Shown piece by piece: positions 32,306-45,633 of a stretch of 64,000 nucleotides of DNA (position 1 is the first letter of the stretch; each line of letters starts with the position of its first letter). The notes beneath the pieces were generated by a model. The model searched no databases. It saw only the letters and a list, made by a program, of their open reading frames with translations, and was not told where the DNA came from. The DNA lies in assembly GCA_949751835.1 (NCBI GenBank), contig CATKHK010000060.1, positions 124,001 through 188,000 of the forward strand, in the 5' to 3' direction. Both the position numbers and the translations under genes were made by a program. This stretch comes from Blepharisma japonicum. Its lineage: Eukaryota; Ciliophora; Heterotrichea; Heterotrichida; Blepharismidae.

Positions 32306-35300
32306 TTATTTAAATGAAACTCTCGATCTTTGCAGCCTGGTGTCTCCTTGTCCACCAGTTGGTGTCTGCTGCAGATTTAGCCCTTCTTGAACGGTCGATC
32401 TCTTCCCGAATTCTTGCATAGACCGATTCAAACTTCTACTATCCTGAAGACCTCCTCTTGACATACTCCTGATTTTTCTGCTTGCTATAAAATCAATATC
32501 AATTAGCGTTTTTGATGATAGTTCTACTACATCAAAAGGTTTATAATTATAAGCTGCTTGTTTATCAGGCTCCCCTCTAATAGATTTCCATACAAGTTCT
32601 TGACGTTTTGAGTATAGCTCAACTCTGTTAATTACAATTCCATAAGAGAATTTTGTAGACTGATAATCATCTACAGCAAATTCTTCAGTTTTTATTATTG
32701 TATACAGCTTTTTCACAAGATTTATCAATTGTATATGATACTGGCTCAAATCTCTTGCAGCTCCCATAGCTCTATTAAATTCTACACTATTCCAGTGCTG
32801 CATAAGTGGCATCCACGTATCAGGACAATCCATAATTCTTGGAAACTGAGTCAAAAATGGGTCAGCTACATTTGGGAGTATAAAATCCTGCCCAGTTTTC
32901 TGTGAAAATAAGTTTGCGACATACTCTCTATATATATTTATCATCTGTAACCCTCCTTTATTTGCTACACACACACTAGGGAGACTTTCCAATAACCCTT
33001 GCTCAGGTATAGTTAGTCTCCTAAACTGTCTAAATTCTAGCATTAATTCTGACCTTACAGAGCTCAGCCCAGTCATTTTTAGCAAATGTCTCCATCCTTT
33101 CCTGTATGTCCTTATATCTTCAGTCGACACTTCTTGCAGATTTCCTGGGCTGCCTCCTTGTATAGGAATTCTATGGTCAGTTCTCAGCATTAAATTTTGA
33201 TAAGAAATCTGTGAAAATCCGCATGAAAATTCTACAGAGGTTTGGTCTTTTAGCATAATAATGATAAACTCGAAGATTAAAAATACCTTTGCAGGGTCAT
33301 ATCCTTTTCCGACTCTTGCAGCGACAAAATTGAATTCTTTATCTTGGGGAACCTCAAAAGCCCATCTGTCTTCTATGTCTTCACGCCATTGAGCTTCTAC
33401 ATGACAAGTATTCCCTATGAAATCCATTTTATCAGAATGCCAAGTAGCAATTCTTACAACCCGACGCAAAATATTAGCCCTAGATACAATTGAGGCATCT
33501 GGGATAGAAATTCCTGAAGCCCTGTTCATAATAACATAGCCTCCTGCTTCTATTTCATTTTGTTTTAGATGTGTAGCGGACTGCAACTTAGACTGAGTCA
33601 CTGTGTTGCTGATGTCTCTAAATTGGATTCCTGATGCGTCCAATGCTGGAGTTATACCACTTGATGGCAAATTTTTCTTTAATTTGTGTCTTTCAGCTAT
33701 AAAAGATGGGATAAAATGCCTTGGCATCCCTGAAAATGCTTTCAGAAAATCAAGTGGGTTTATATTTCTTGCTTTTCTTATATTAAAAAGTACAGCACTG
33801 GCTTTATCGTTATTGTAAACTTCAGGGTTTCCTCCAACCATAAGTAGCATAAATTCATCAATATCTATTTTCCCGTCATGATTTGTATCTGCAAGTGCGA
33901 CCAGGTGGGAAAGCTCTTCTTCTGTGATATCGCAGCCCATTTGCTGGAAAACTGAGAGTAGCTGAGGAGTGGTTAAGTATCCTAGCTTCATAAAGTCAGC
34001 TTCTTGGAATTTCTGGCGCATATCTTGGAGTTCGTCTTCTTGTTCCATGATATTTTTCTTGATCATTTCTTCCATAAAAGCTTTGAATTCTTGTCATTCA
34101 ATTTTTCCGTTTTGGTTGGTGTCGATTCTTCTCATCATATCTTTGAGCTGTTGACCATTAGGGACTATACAATAAGCTTTTAAGCCTTGTGTAATTTCAT
34201 TATAATTCAAAAACCCATCTTTATCAATATCCAGCATCTTAAAAAGCTCATTAATTTCTGCGTCAAATTGCTGGCCTAAGTCTAAGTTTCGGACTCTTTG
34301 GTCATTCTGGATGCGAGCTCCAGGAACTTGCATTGCAAATTCATTGATAGAGATTTGGCCATTTTTGGAAGTATCAATTAGATTGAAAACTTCTTCCAAA
34401 GCAAGTCTGTCGACGTTAAAACCAAAATCAGTGCAGGCTTTTAGAAATTCTTCTTTATTGAGAATTCCATCTTGGTCAATGTCGTATCTTTCAAAAACTT
34501 CTTCAGCAGAAAGTCCTGCTCTAACTAGTTCATCATTTAATTTTAAAATTGTAGGATTTGAGCTTGATGACCCTTGCTGTCGAGAATTATTCATTTGGGG
34601 ACGAGTTGGGGTATTTGGCTGCGGTGGCCTTAGATTTGATCTAATATCAGGTCTTGTCTGGGCTTGTCTTAAAGCTTGATTTAGCTTGTCTAAATCAATT
34701 TTAATAGGATCTTGATTATCAGCTGAAATTTTTAAGAGGAATTCGACATCTTCTTGTGTTAATGGAACATTTTGGTTTCTTAAAGACTGTATGAAAACGT
34801 CACGGATAATTATTCCTGAGGACCTTCCAAATAGATTTACTATTGTCATATTGTTTTGCTTTAAAAACATATCAAATTTAATAAGGCTGGGATTTTGTGG
34901 CTGATTTCCTGGGGGAACTTGTGAAAAAGTGCCTGATACTTGTTGGACTTGGAATTGGCCTGGGCTTGGCCCCTGATTATTTATAGCCCTTTGGAGCATT
35001 CCTGCTGGTTGCGTCATATTTGGAGGCATAAGAGTATTTGGGTTCATGCCTCCTGGAGGAAGTGAATTTCGTTGATTTATTGATCTCGGATCCTTTTTGA
35101 CTTGTTCAATTCTTACCCCAGACACTGCATCTCCAAACCTAATATTAGGAATTTTTCCGCTCCCATCATCCAATAAAAGGCACAGTTCTTGAAAAACTTC
35201 ATCTTCTGAAGGAATCTTCAGCTCTTGTGAAATAAGTCTTTTGAGGTCTTCAAAAGTAAAAAATCCTGTGTTTCTTGGGTCTACTCTTATGATTAAGTTA

Positions 35301-38300
35301 TCTACTTTCCCATAATCTTTTTTAATGCAATCTCCTATGAAATCAAGACACTGGTAAAGATATTCTAAAGACTTTTGTGTAAGAATTCTATATTGTGGAG
35401 CTAGTGGCTGGATCCCAACTGACCTTATATTTTTAACTGCCCATTCAAAATCAGCATAATTAGTTTTTCCTTGGTTTTGGATAGAAAATTGATTTACCAG
35501 CCTCTGGCCTTCAATTGACGCAGGATCTACACCTAGTTTGAACAAAGCATCTCTGAAGTCTTTAATATTCATCATACCTTGAGGATCTATATTATAGCGT
35601 CTGAAGTACTGTAAACAGTCCATTCTCATAGCTGCTAGTGATTCTCTTATTCTGTTTAATATTGGTCCAGCCCATTGCAGTTCCATTGTATCTATAGGGA
35701 CAGGTTTTTTCATGATAGTGCTAACTAGCTCTGGAATAAAAATTTTTCCTTCTTTATTTCTGTCAAGCTCATTAAAAATGGCTCGATATTCAAATTCTGT
35801 AAGTCCAACCCTGATTTCGTTAAATGCTTTTTCAAGTTCTGGTCTTGTTAATTTTTTATCCATATCAGCATCATATTTAGCAAACAAATTTCCAAGATTT
35901 ACCCTTCTTTGTTCGGCAATTGAGCCGATTTTTAGAAAAACAGATTGATTAGGGGACTCCTGTCTCATGATAAGGCTTATTAAATGCTGAGCAGAACCTC
36001 TTCCATCAGGAAGCTTATTAATCCCTTCCCAAATGACATCAAGTTCTTGAGCATTTAAAGGTGTATTATTGTGTATAAAAGCTTGGTTGAAGTTTGCCTT
36101 TGTTAAATGCATGTCTCCATCATAGTCAAATGCACTGAAAACTTGGGCAGGGTTGACTCGCAGTTGGTCCCATTCTTTTCGGATTTTTTCACAAATTTGA
36201 GGAAGTGTTGGCTTAGGGTCTGGCAGAATTTCTCTGATACCGATTCTAGAAATTAAGTCTCTTAAAGATAAGCGGCCGTCTTGGCTTTTGGATAAATTGT
36301 TGTCGTGTACAAGAGATGTAAGCTCTTCTGGGGAAATAGGAAGGTTTAAAGTATCTAAAGCTCGACGAATATCACGTGCTGCCACATAGTGGTCACCTTG
36401 ATCGTATGGCTGAAAGACTTGGGCCATTGAAATTCTTCTTGACATTATAGCTTCCCTTACTTTGAGATTTACCATTCCAACCTTATCTTCATCTAATTTT
36501 CTTATAAATTCATCATAATACACTTTTCCTTCCCTTCCAAAATTGTCTGAAAGCTTCCTTAAATCAGCAGGAGAAATTTCTGGACAAACTTGTTTTATAC
36601 AGTCAATAAACTCAAAAATCTGTATATTCCCAAGAAATTCCCTATCTTTGGTCAAAAAAATAGTTTTTATATCTAAATTGCGTGTGACTATTGAGCTCCT
36701 AATCTGGAAAAGCAGCCTTGTCATATGTTTTTCTTCTTGTGCGATTTCAGGGAATAATCCTTCAAACTCAGTTAATGATATAACCCCATCCTTGTGAATA
36801 TCAAGCTCATTGATAAGTTTTTGCATTTCTTGAGGAGGCATATTTACATTTATAGACTGCATAGCGTATTGGAATTCTTGTGGAGAAACACTGTTGCTCA
36901 TATCAGAATCGAATTTACTGAAAACTTGTTTTAAGGTCATGTTGCGAGATCTTATGTAATCTTTAATTTGGTTTAAATATTGTTGGGCCCAATGAGGTGG
37001 TGGAGGAGCCATAGATTGCTGAGAAGGAGGAAGACGAGGGGCAGATGGAGGGAGACTAGTTAAATGGGGAACTATTTTTTGGAAGAGCTCTTCATAGTTT
37101 ATAAGCCCAGATTTTGTTCTGTCAAGATCAGCCCAAATTGTATCTAATTCACGATCAGCTATTTGTATTTGTGCAGAATCACAAACGGTCTTGAAGTGGG
37201 CTTTTGATATCATTTTATCTCCATAAGTATCATAATTTCTCATCGCCTCCAACAAATTTACCCTCTTTAACTCGGCAGCTCTTTTTATTTTCTGGTAAAC
37301 ATTTGCTGAATATTCAGAGCCTCCTCCCACAATTCTATTTATAAGTTCTCTCATAGGTACTCTTCCATCCCTTGTTTTAGGCAACGCCTGAAGTAGTTGA
37401 TTATATTCTTCGCTGCTCAAATTTGCCCCTGATTTTGATATAGCCTCATATAAAATATTAGGTAATGCTGTAAAATCATTATAAAGGTCGTATTGTCTAA
37501 AGTGTTCTTCTACATTAAGAGATCTTAAATCCCACACATCTTTAATTTTGCTATAAATTAAATCAGTTCCAGTCTTTTTCGCTGTAACCCTTTCTATTAA
37601 ATCGACATAGCTGAGCCTATTATCTCTTGTTCTATGCAAGGAGTTTTCTGTGACTAATGCTGTAAGTTCATTCGGAGCAATAGGAAGTCTTATTGACTCA
37701 AGGGCTTGGATCATTTGATTTATATGGATGCATTTATCACCTGTGTAGTCTAGCCTGCTGAACACTTCATCTAGTCTTATGTTGTTACTTTTTATAAATT
37801 CACTGACTTTTGCATTTACAGACTCTACAAACTCTTGCTCAAGCTTAGCAGTAAACTCAGGATAATAAATTCTTCCATCATTATCAATATCCATATATTT
37901 CGTCAATCTTTCCATATCACTTCTGGTAAGTCTTGGATATATATCAACAATTGCGGCCATAAATTCTTGGTAGCTTAAAAAGTTATTCTTATCTCTATCA
38001 GCTCTATAAAACAGCTCTCTTAAATTAATCCTGCTTCTTTTCACAGCTTCCCTTATCTCTTTTAGCATTTCTTCAGCCCACGCATCAGTTGTCTTTGTTC
38101 CAAGAATTCTTTCAAATTCAGTTATAGAAATTTTTCCATCTTTATTTGTGTCAAGCTCGTTCATTAAATTTTGGAGCTCAGTCTGAGACATTTGTACACC
38201 TATTCTTTGAAGGAATTGGGAAAATTCAAATGGCGAAATTGAGTTGGATCGGTCTATATCGATTTCTGTAAACATGTCTTTGAGACTTAGACGCTTTTGG

Positions 38301-41300
38301 CTCATATAATTACGGATTATTTCAAAATAACGATCAGCCCAATGAGCAGGAATACTAGTGGAGGATTGAGAAGGATATCTTGGGTCTGGCTGAGATGGAT
38401 AACGCGGCAGGGAATATTGAGGGTCTTGTGGACGAGAATCAGGGAATCGATTGTCATAAGGCTGTGTAGGGAATCGTAAATCTGGCCCTCTTTGGGCTGG
38501 GGTTTGAGCTGGCAATCTAGAGTCGTATGGCTGTGATGGAAATCTAGGGTCATCTTTTGGAGTCCCAGCTGAGAAATTTTGAGGTCTATAAGGATCGGCT
38601 TGGAATTTGTCAAGTGGCTGCTGCCTTGTCAATGGAGCATTACGGTCTCCATAATCTTGATAAGACTTTGCAGGATCATAAGGAGCTGCTAAATTTTGGC
38701 TAGGGTTTGCCAAGTTATCTGCTCCATACTGTTTTGCATATGGATCTTGTCTTTGATAAGGATCATTTGTTGCATAAGTTGGCTGATTTGTCATTCCTCC
38801 AGTCATTTGATAAGGGTCATTAAGCTTTGCCAGGCGACCCAATAAATCATGATAAGAAATTCTTCCTTGGGCATCATGGTCAAAGCTTCCACAGAGCCGA
38901 CTCATATCATCTTTAATGATTGTAATCTGATTTCTGGTAAAAACACTCATAAAATCATCAAATGTAATATATCCCGTTGTGTTTGGATCAAGCGCTGTAA
39001 ATGCTTGTTGTAAATTAACCCTTTTATCAGCCGTTTCATTCTTTATTCTTTGTATTAATTTGTCCACAAATGAAATTTGTATCACTATATCTTCAATTTT
39101 CCCAATAAATGCTTGATAACTGATTTGGCCTGTCTTTGAAGAGTCAAATTCATCAATTATTAATTTCAGCTGTTCTGGGGATATAGCTCTTTCTGTCAAA
39201 TAGTGGCAAATTTCAGTGAAATCTCCACTAGAAACTCTATTGCTTCCATACTTGTCATACCTTGCAAACACATTTTTTTCCAAATTAAGTGAATTTTTAT
39301 TCACAAACTCCGCCATATGTTCAAAAATTTCTTTTTTCAGCCTTTCTTCAATATTTCTAGCAGAAATTTTGGGCGAAGTCGGTATAGTCGGCTCTCTTAG
39401 TCTTAATTTATTCATCAAAGCTCTTCTAGTTACTTTCTGTAGCGTTGGATTTGTGATATTTAATTCTTTAGCTTCTGGGTTTAATAAATGAATCAGATCT
39501 AATAAGCTGTTTGGGTTTACTTGGATATTCATAGTTTTCAGCCCTTCTACAAGGTCAGGTCTATATATATTTTCATTAGAATCCACCCTAAATACTTCTT
39601 CTATTTTTTTCCCTGTCCTTTCAAAAAAACCTTTCATATCTTCTAATATTTGTTCAGAGGTATTAATTTCTTTGCCTTCTACTAAGGCTGATAAGTCTGC
39701 AATACTCACTCTTCCATCCCTTCTTAATTCTCTACCTAATCTGTCGATTTCTTGGGCACTTATATCCATAGTTAGCATATTTAAAGAATTTGACAACTCT
39801 TCATTTGTCATTTTTCCATTTCTGTCAGAGCAGTATGGAGTAAAAGCTTCTCTTATGGTGCAACGGCTTCTGGAAGCAGAGTCTCGGATTTGGGAAAAAT
39901 ATTTTTCAGCCCAGTGCTTATTAGAAGGGGTTGGAGGAGATTGATAAGCTGAGATATCGATTCTTTGAGGCTGGCTAGCTATTGGTTGATCAAAATATGG
40001 AGCGAAATCTCGGAGGGAGACATACCCTTTCCCTTTGTCAAATTCTTGGATTATACAATCTAAGTCTTGCTTTGTCATATTAATACCTAAAAATTCAAGA
40101 CCTTGCCTGAACTCGCGCAAAGAAATGGTTTGTTCACCTGCAGTTTGGTCATATGACAGCTTGAAAACTTCTCCTGGCTTTTTGCCTTTTAACACTTGTT
40201 TTATTTTTTCCTTATTAGCTTCATCTTTTTTCTCAATAATTCCTATCATAGTTTCATATTTATTCATAAACTGCATAAAAGTGATATTCCCGGTCCTGTT
40301 CACATCAATTTCAATAAAAAGACGTTCTATGTCAATAGGGTCGAGCTCAATTCTCATTAATGCAATCATTCTATCAAATTCATATTTGTCAATAGAATTG
40401 CTTTTATCTGTATCATATTCTTTGAAAAACTCAATTAAAGTTTGGCCTCGATTTTTGAGAAAAGTTGAAATTTTCCTAAAGAAATCTTGAGTGACTGATG
40501 TCTGAATTTGGTCAATTGGCATCCCAATTCGTTCAGAAAACTCGGCTAATGAGATTTTTCCATCTTTATTTTTATCAAGCTCTTGCACCACAAGGGTTAT
40601 GTCATCAGCTGATAGACCTGTAATCCCCATTTGAGTTAGAGCTTGTGAAAGCTCATAAGGGCTTAAACTGCCATCATGGTTTTTGTCAAATTCATTGACA
40701 GCTTGAGAAACTGTTATCCTGCGAGATTGTATATATGACTTTATTTTTTGGAAAACTACGTCAAGATTTACAGTAGTTTTTGGCTTTGGAAGTCTCCTAA
40801 CCAAATCATTCAAATCCAACAAATCTTTATCTTTTGGCAGCTCAGAAATCAGGGTATTTGAGTCAATAGGTGGCATTGTGAACCCAATCCTATTCAAAAA
40901 AGCCAGAAAATCCTCTTTTGTCAGTTTTTTCATATTTCTTGGGTCTACTTCTTTCAGTTTTTCTTCAAAATTCAGCGATTTGTCTATACAATGTTTTCCT
41001 AGCCTCTCAATAGTCTGATTATACGATTTTCTTTTATCAATAGCTGCATCTACCGTATTAATAAATAACTGATAATTAACCCATCCTTCATGCCTAGGAT
41101 CATACTCATCTCCAAGCATTAAAGATTCATCAGGGGTAAGTCGAGGAGCAATAGTACTTAATCCTCTTTGAAATTCTGCCATTCGTATTTTATTAGTTCT
41201 CTGAGGGTCATATTGAGAAAAAACGGTTTCAATTCTGATTTTTCGTTCTTCTATAATTGAGGCGATATTTCTATAGCAGTTTTCTTTTCAGATAGGGTCG

Positions 41301-42772
41301 ATTTTGGGAGCATTATATTGGCCTTTTGGAGTATCATAGCTTTGACCTGGCCTAGGGTCTTGAGGTCGGTTGCCATAGGAAGTAGGTGTGCTATCTCTGC
41401 GGTAGTCTGATTGAGCATTTCTTAAGTCTTCTTTTGGAGCATATTTAGGGTCATAGCGAGGATCAGGATTTTTGCGGTCGTCAATAGGAGGTTGTCGACT
41501 GTATGGATCATCTCTACGAGGGTTTCTAGGGTCATCAATAGGTGCTTGTCTTCCATATGGATCATCTCTTCTAGGATTTCTTGGGTCATCAATTGGAAGT
41601 TGTCGTGCATATGGATCATCTCTTTTTGGATCAGGCTGTCGGCTATATGGATCATCTCTTTTTGGATCAGGCTGTCGACTATATGGATCATCTCTACGAG
41701 GATTTCTAGGGTCATCAATAGGGGCTTGTCTTCCATATGGATCATCTCTCCTAGGATTTCTAGGGTCATCAATAGGAGGTTGACGCGCATATGGATCATC
41801 TCGTTTTGGATCAGGCTGTCGAGTATATGGATCATCTCTTCTAGGATTTCTTGGGTCATCAATAGGGGCTTGCCTTCCATATGGATCATCTCTTCTAGGA
41901 TTTCTAGGATCGTCAATAGGAGGTTGCCGCGCATATGGGTCATCCCTTCTAGCATCAATAGGTGCTTGTCTGCCATATGCTGGCTCATCCCTTCTTCTTG
42001 GATCCTCTATGGCAGCTTGTCTAGAAAACCCTGGCTCATCTCTTTTGAACCCTCGGTCATCAATTGGTCCTTGCTTATTTGTCCCATAATCATCCCTTCT
42101 AGGGCCTCTTGGATCGTCTTTTGCATACGGATCATATCCTTGCGGATCTCTATTTATAGCTCCTTGCCTCTCAAAACCTCTTTTTGCCTCATAAGGAGGC
42201 TGTCTTGTGTCATAATTTTCCCCAGGCCTCCTGTCAAAATCCCTTTGTTTCTGGTCATATTGTCCTGGCTTATCAAATTGTGCATCATATGGATCTTTAG
42301 CCTTTGCATATGGATCGGGTCTTTTATCATAAGCATCTCGTCCTCCAGCAAGAGGCTCATTTCCAGGCCTTAAATAATCTTGTCTATTATCGTATGTATC
42401 AGGTCCTTGCACTTTTAAATCATAGCCTCTTGAATTATTAGCTGGCCCTCTATTATCTCTCATTGGCGGATTTCTGTTGTCATACGGGTCTCTAGCCATG
42501 CCAGGCTCAGACGGTCTTTCAGGTCCTCTCTGGTCTCGGCTTCCATAGTCCGGTCTCCCTTGAGATTGACCTCTATTATCAATTTCTGGCGGATTTCGAG
42601 TAACTTCATTCATAGCTTGTTGTCTTTGAAATCTCGGCCTTTCTTGATTTCTTGTAGAACTGTCAATCGCTTGTTGCCTTCTGAAACCTGCATCATCATC
42701 AGGGCCTGGGCCTCTGTAAGGAGCTTCATAGCCTGGTCTGCCTCCGTAGTCACTTCGGTTATTCCCATACAT
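32306..42772 (-). CDS. Giant EF-hand protein with repetitive N-terminus and possible nephrocystin-1-like C-terminus
   Basis: One unbroken frame of 3,488 residues, ATG (42770-42772) to TAA (32306-32308), joined across TGA Trp codons at 41288-41290 and near 34094 (KIEWQEFKAFMEE). Residues 1-490 are Asp/Arg/Pro/Tyr/Gln-rich, with tandem 12- and 18-residue repeats (RRDDPYGRQAPIDDPRNP). Residues about 495-3070 are dozens of EF-hand-like helix-loop-helices; many loops are complete (DKNKDGKISLAE, DIDNDGRIYYPE, DIDQDGILNKEE), others degenerate. They form larger modules that restart with HWA-x2-Y (HWAEKYFSQIRD, HWADRYFEIIRN, HWAQQYLNQIKD). Linkers around 38330-38830 and 34560-35060 are Pro/Gln/Asn-rich. 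The last 400 residues are globular and non-EF (RWAFEVPQDKEF, LTQFPRIMDCPDTWMPLM) and by eye resemble the C-terminal part of nephrocystin-1. Location at the cortex or cilium is an inference. Confidence 0.85.
41475..41980 (-). repeat. Tandem repeats in the N-terminus of the giant EF-hand gene
   Basis: About 500 bp of head-to-tail 54-nt and 36-nt units encoding RRDDPYGRQAPIDDPRNP-type and KRDDPYSRQPDP-type peptides. Units differ mainly at synonymous positions and at Ala/Pro and Gly/Ser/Ala sites. A degenerate form of the motif (RQ-x-A-I) continues upstream to residue 30. Confidence 0.9.
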
Positions 42773-42819
42773 TTTATAATTTATAGCGGGCCTATTTAAA
42801 TTTAGTTTCAAGAAATAAA

Positions 42820-43821
42820 TTAACTAGAAGCTTTATAGTCCTCGTATTTCCTGTGTTCTTGTTCTGTTCTTTCTTTTACTTCTTTTACCCATTCCATCGT
42901 TTTTCTCCATGCTATTGTGCCGAAAAGTATAAGGAAAAGTGTCCCTATTAGTCGGTAGCTCATAATGGTTAGCTTGTGGCCTGTCATAGCATTGGGAAAC
43001 TATATATAACTTACAGCTTGAAAATGCTCAAGTGCCTCTTTAACTGGAGTCCAGTTGTACCAAATAGCGACAGGAACGAGAATTGGGTGTATCATTCCTG
43101 TATAGCCCATTCCTACAGTCGCTAATAATTGGCTAAAAGCACCAATTTTATTCCCTCTGCTAGTTTTGATTCCATTTGGGTCTACATTTGTAATCATTTT
43201 ATATCCTCCTTTCAAAAAATCCTGTTTATAAGTTCACAATATCCCATAAAAGTGTGGAAATTGCCAAGCAGCCATAAATAATCCCATTAAAAACGGATCC
43301 AGTCCATAAAATGTACCAGTCCCTGCCACCCAGCCTAAATAAACGGGCGCTGCCCCTGCAATTGATCCAATATGAGTACTAAATCTCGTCACCCTTTTAA
43401 GTGGGGTGTAAATCATCAAATAGCCGCTCCAAATACTAAGCGCTGTCAATTGAGTCATATATCCTAATGGTGCTAATAATGCTAGAGATGCTCCCCCTAA
43501 GCCAAGTCCTATCGCAACTGCTGCAGGCCTTGAGATTGTCCCTGAAGGAATTGGCCTTCTCATAGTTCTTGTCATTATTTTGTCAATAGGAGCTTCATAT
43601 GCCTGATTTAATGCTTGGGTTGAACAGGCCATCAAAACTGCTTAAAATTTACAGCTTCCAGACATCACAGACAGACTATTTAGTAAAGTAGGCGAAGGGC
43701 AGCCATGGCAATACATTAATGTACAGACTCCTGCATTGTACAGAGATAGCACCGCCTTTGTGAGCTCCTATGTTGAGAATACTTTAGTTTCTTTTAAGTA
43801 AAATAGTGCCCTTGTATTCAT
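42820..43821 (-). CDS. COX10: COX10, protoheme IX farnesyltransferase (heme O synthase), four exons
   Basis: A 318-residue protein from exons 43783-43821, 43653-43767, 43015-43637 and 42820-42999 (transcribed leftward). It converts heme B to heme O by adding a farnesyl group, a step in cytochrome c oxidase assembly at the mitochondrial inner membrane. The first prenyl-diphosphate motif is clear: STQALNQAYEAPIDKIMTRT then MRRPIPSG. Also visible are LMIYTPLKRVTRFSTHIGSI, AAPVYLGWVAGTG, AAWQFPHFYGIL and FLKGGYKMI, which contains the second conserved region. Several hydrophobic helices are present. The C-terminus (WRKTMEWVKEVKERTEQEHR) comes from the last exon. The N-terminus is short for COX10 and I see no obvious targeting peptide. 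Stop TAA lies 47 bp upstream of the giant gene's ATG. Confidence 0.9.
43000..43014 (-). other. 15-nt intron in COX10
   Basis: Coding strand GTAAGTTATATATAG, phase 0. Retention gives TAG; removal joins LEHFQA to FPNAMTGHKLTIMSY. Confidence 0.9.
43638..43652 (-). other. 15-nt intron in COX10
   Basis: Coding strand GTAAATTTTAAGCAG, phase 1. Retention gives TAA; removal joins SVMSGS to FLMACSTQALNQ, completing the helix before the first catalytic motif. Confidence 0.95.
43768..43782 (-). other. 15-nt intron in COX10
   Basis: Coding strand GTATTCTCAACATAG, phase 0. Retention gives TAG; removal joins MNTRALFYLKETK to ELTKAVLSLYNAG. Confidence 0.9.
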
Positions 43822-44446
43822 TATCTATGCATTTTTCTTAAATAATTTTAGTGGAGAAAAAGGTGCACTTGATCAAAAATCATCATATTTTTACAATGGG
43901 GAGTTTGCTACTATTAGGGGTTTTTAAGCGTTTGGAATGAGCTGTGGTAAAGGGATAATTTCTTTTTATAAAATAATCAAAATACTAAACAAGGAAATAA
44001 AGTAATTAGGAAAGGGATAGAATCACTATATAATTATAATAATTTAAAACGATAAGAAATACGTAGATTATGATTACAAATGCAGCTAGATCCTTAAAAA
44101 GAAATATCCAAATAAATGGATTCTAAAGAGTTGAATCAAAATAAAGAAAAAAGGAAAATTTAATGCAAAATTTGATTTAAATCTTTAGTTTAAGCATCCC
44201 ACATAAATACAGTATAATTCCCCTTTAAGTAAGGCATAATTTTCTATAAAAAATTTAAATAAAAATAATAATACTAACTAGTAGAATAAAACTATCCTTT
44301 TTCTACCTTAAATCCATATCCCACATTTTGCCTAATTTACTTAAACTTTTTTCCTAAAAAATAATTAATTAATTGTGCCTATTTAAGAGAATAATTAATA
44401 AAACAGTAAGTAGTTAATTGAATAATCAGGATAATAAAATATCAAA
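43822..44446. other. Intergenic between divergent genes
   Basis: 625 bp of AT-rich DNA between COX10 and an unrecognised rightward gene. Promoters for both are expected; no motif seen. Confidence 0.6.
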
Positions 44447-45274
44447 ATGGAATTATATTTTCAAATCAAATCAGATTACATGAATGATGGGGTTTCTCAA
44501 ACCGTGAAATTAATCTTATGGAATATTTTGAGAAATCCAAATATACCATGTGAAATTAGAAATCAATCTCTTTACAGACTTTTGGTCGGTGTATGTGAAG
44601 AATTAATATTCAATGAGATTGAAGCCGTATATTGAAGTATTTTCTTAGAAAATTATGTATGAACTGAAATAGATGATTCATTACATGATTTATTATTGTT
44701 TAGTGGGTTTGCGGTAAAAAAGGAAATATGCGATTCTGTGGAGCCTTTTTTGTTTTATCTTGAGAATTCCCATAATAAGTTTTTAATAACTTATGAAATC
44801 TGAGAGCAAAAACATTCCCCATTTCTGGAGATTGATATCTTGAAGTTAAACTCCAAGTACCAAGAACTTACCTGTTTTGATAATAGAGATAGCGGTGAGC
44901 TCTTTAATTTCAATTTTTATGTTGATGACATTCTTCATGCATGTCCTCCATACTCAATTCCAGAACTAAAGGCTGAAGTTGATGATAAAAAAGAGGAAAA
45001 TGATAGAACTGATTCTTTCAGATCAGACTCTTTTTCACTTTTTTTTGAAAATAAACGGATGTCGTCATCTGATAATTTATTACCAGATTTAGCTACAAAT
45101 GCTAGCACTGGGCAAAGTTCACTTGTATACAACCCAGGGCTGCTTAAAAAAATTAATGACATTTGCAATGTTTATTTGAATGTTGATATTCCGAAAATTG
45201 TAACCGATCCACCAAAAACAAAGAAAAAGAAAAGTTCATTATTGGCGCTGATGTCAGATTCAGCCCAAAACTAA
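44447..45274 (+). CDS. Protein of unknown function
   Basis: A 275-residue frame from ATG to TAA with TGA Trp codons near 44633, 44672 and 44801. The N-terminal 140 residues are helical and hydrophobic-patterned without membrane spans (TVKLILWNILRNPNIPCEIR, LYRLLVGVCEELIFNEIE), recalling a helical repeat, but no family is recognised. The middle (residues 180-225) is acidic and Ser-rich (EVDDKKEENDRTDSFRSDSF), probably disordered and a possible phosphorylation region. The C-terminus is basic (PPKTKKKKSSLLALMSDSAQN) and could act as a nuclear localisation signal. Codon use and composition match neighbouring genes and three in-frame TGA fit Trp, so I take it as real. Confidence 0.65.
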
Positions 45275-45633
45275 TTTATACAAAGCTAAACAAAACGTTT
45301 TGTTATTATTATAATTAATACCTGGTATTTTATTTCAATTTTTTTAAATTCAATTAGAAAATTAATTTTATTTTAATTTGTATAATTTCTTGATATTGAT
45401 TATCAGGAATAAAATAAAATATGTAGCTATATTTATCTATTTGAAGAATTTCAATGCAAATATTTTTTTTGGGCGATTTAGAAATGCTTTAAGACAATAA
45501 TTGATTTATTAAATTTGTGCTATTATTTTTTGAATAAAACCTCAAATTTTCTATAATCTCTATATGAATTTTTTTCAACCGATTTTAAAACCTTTAATTT
45601 TATCAATTAAATTAGAAAATTTGCATTTAATTA
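45275..45633. other. Intergenic between convergent genes
   Basis: 359 bp of very AT-rich DNA. Nothing recognised. Confidence 0.6.

Noticed and set aside
41492-42373. 293-codon plus-strand frame across the repeat array
   Set aside because: A by-product of repeats whose length is a multiple of three, opposite the giant EF-hand gene; its Ile/Trp/Ser-rich product is just the repeat read backwards.
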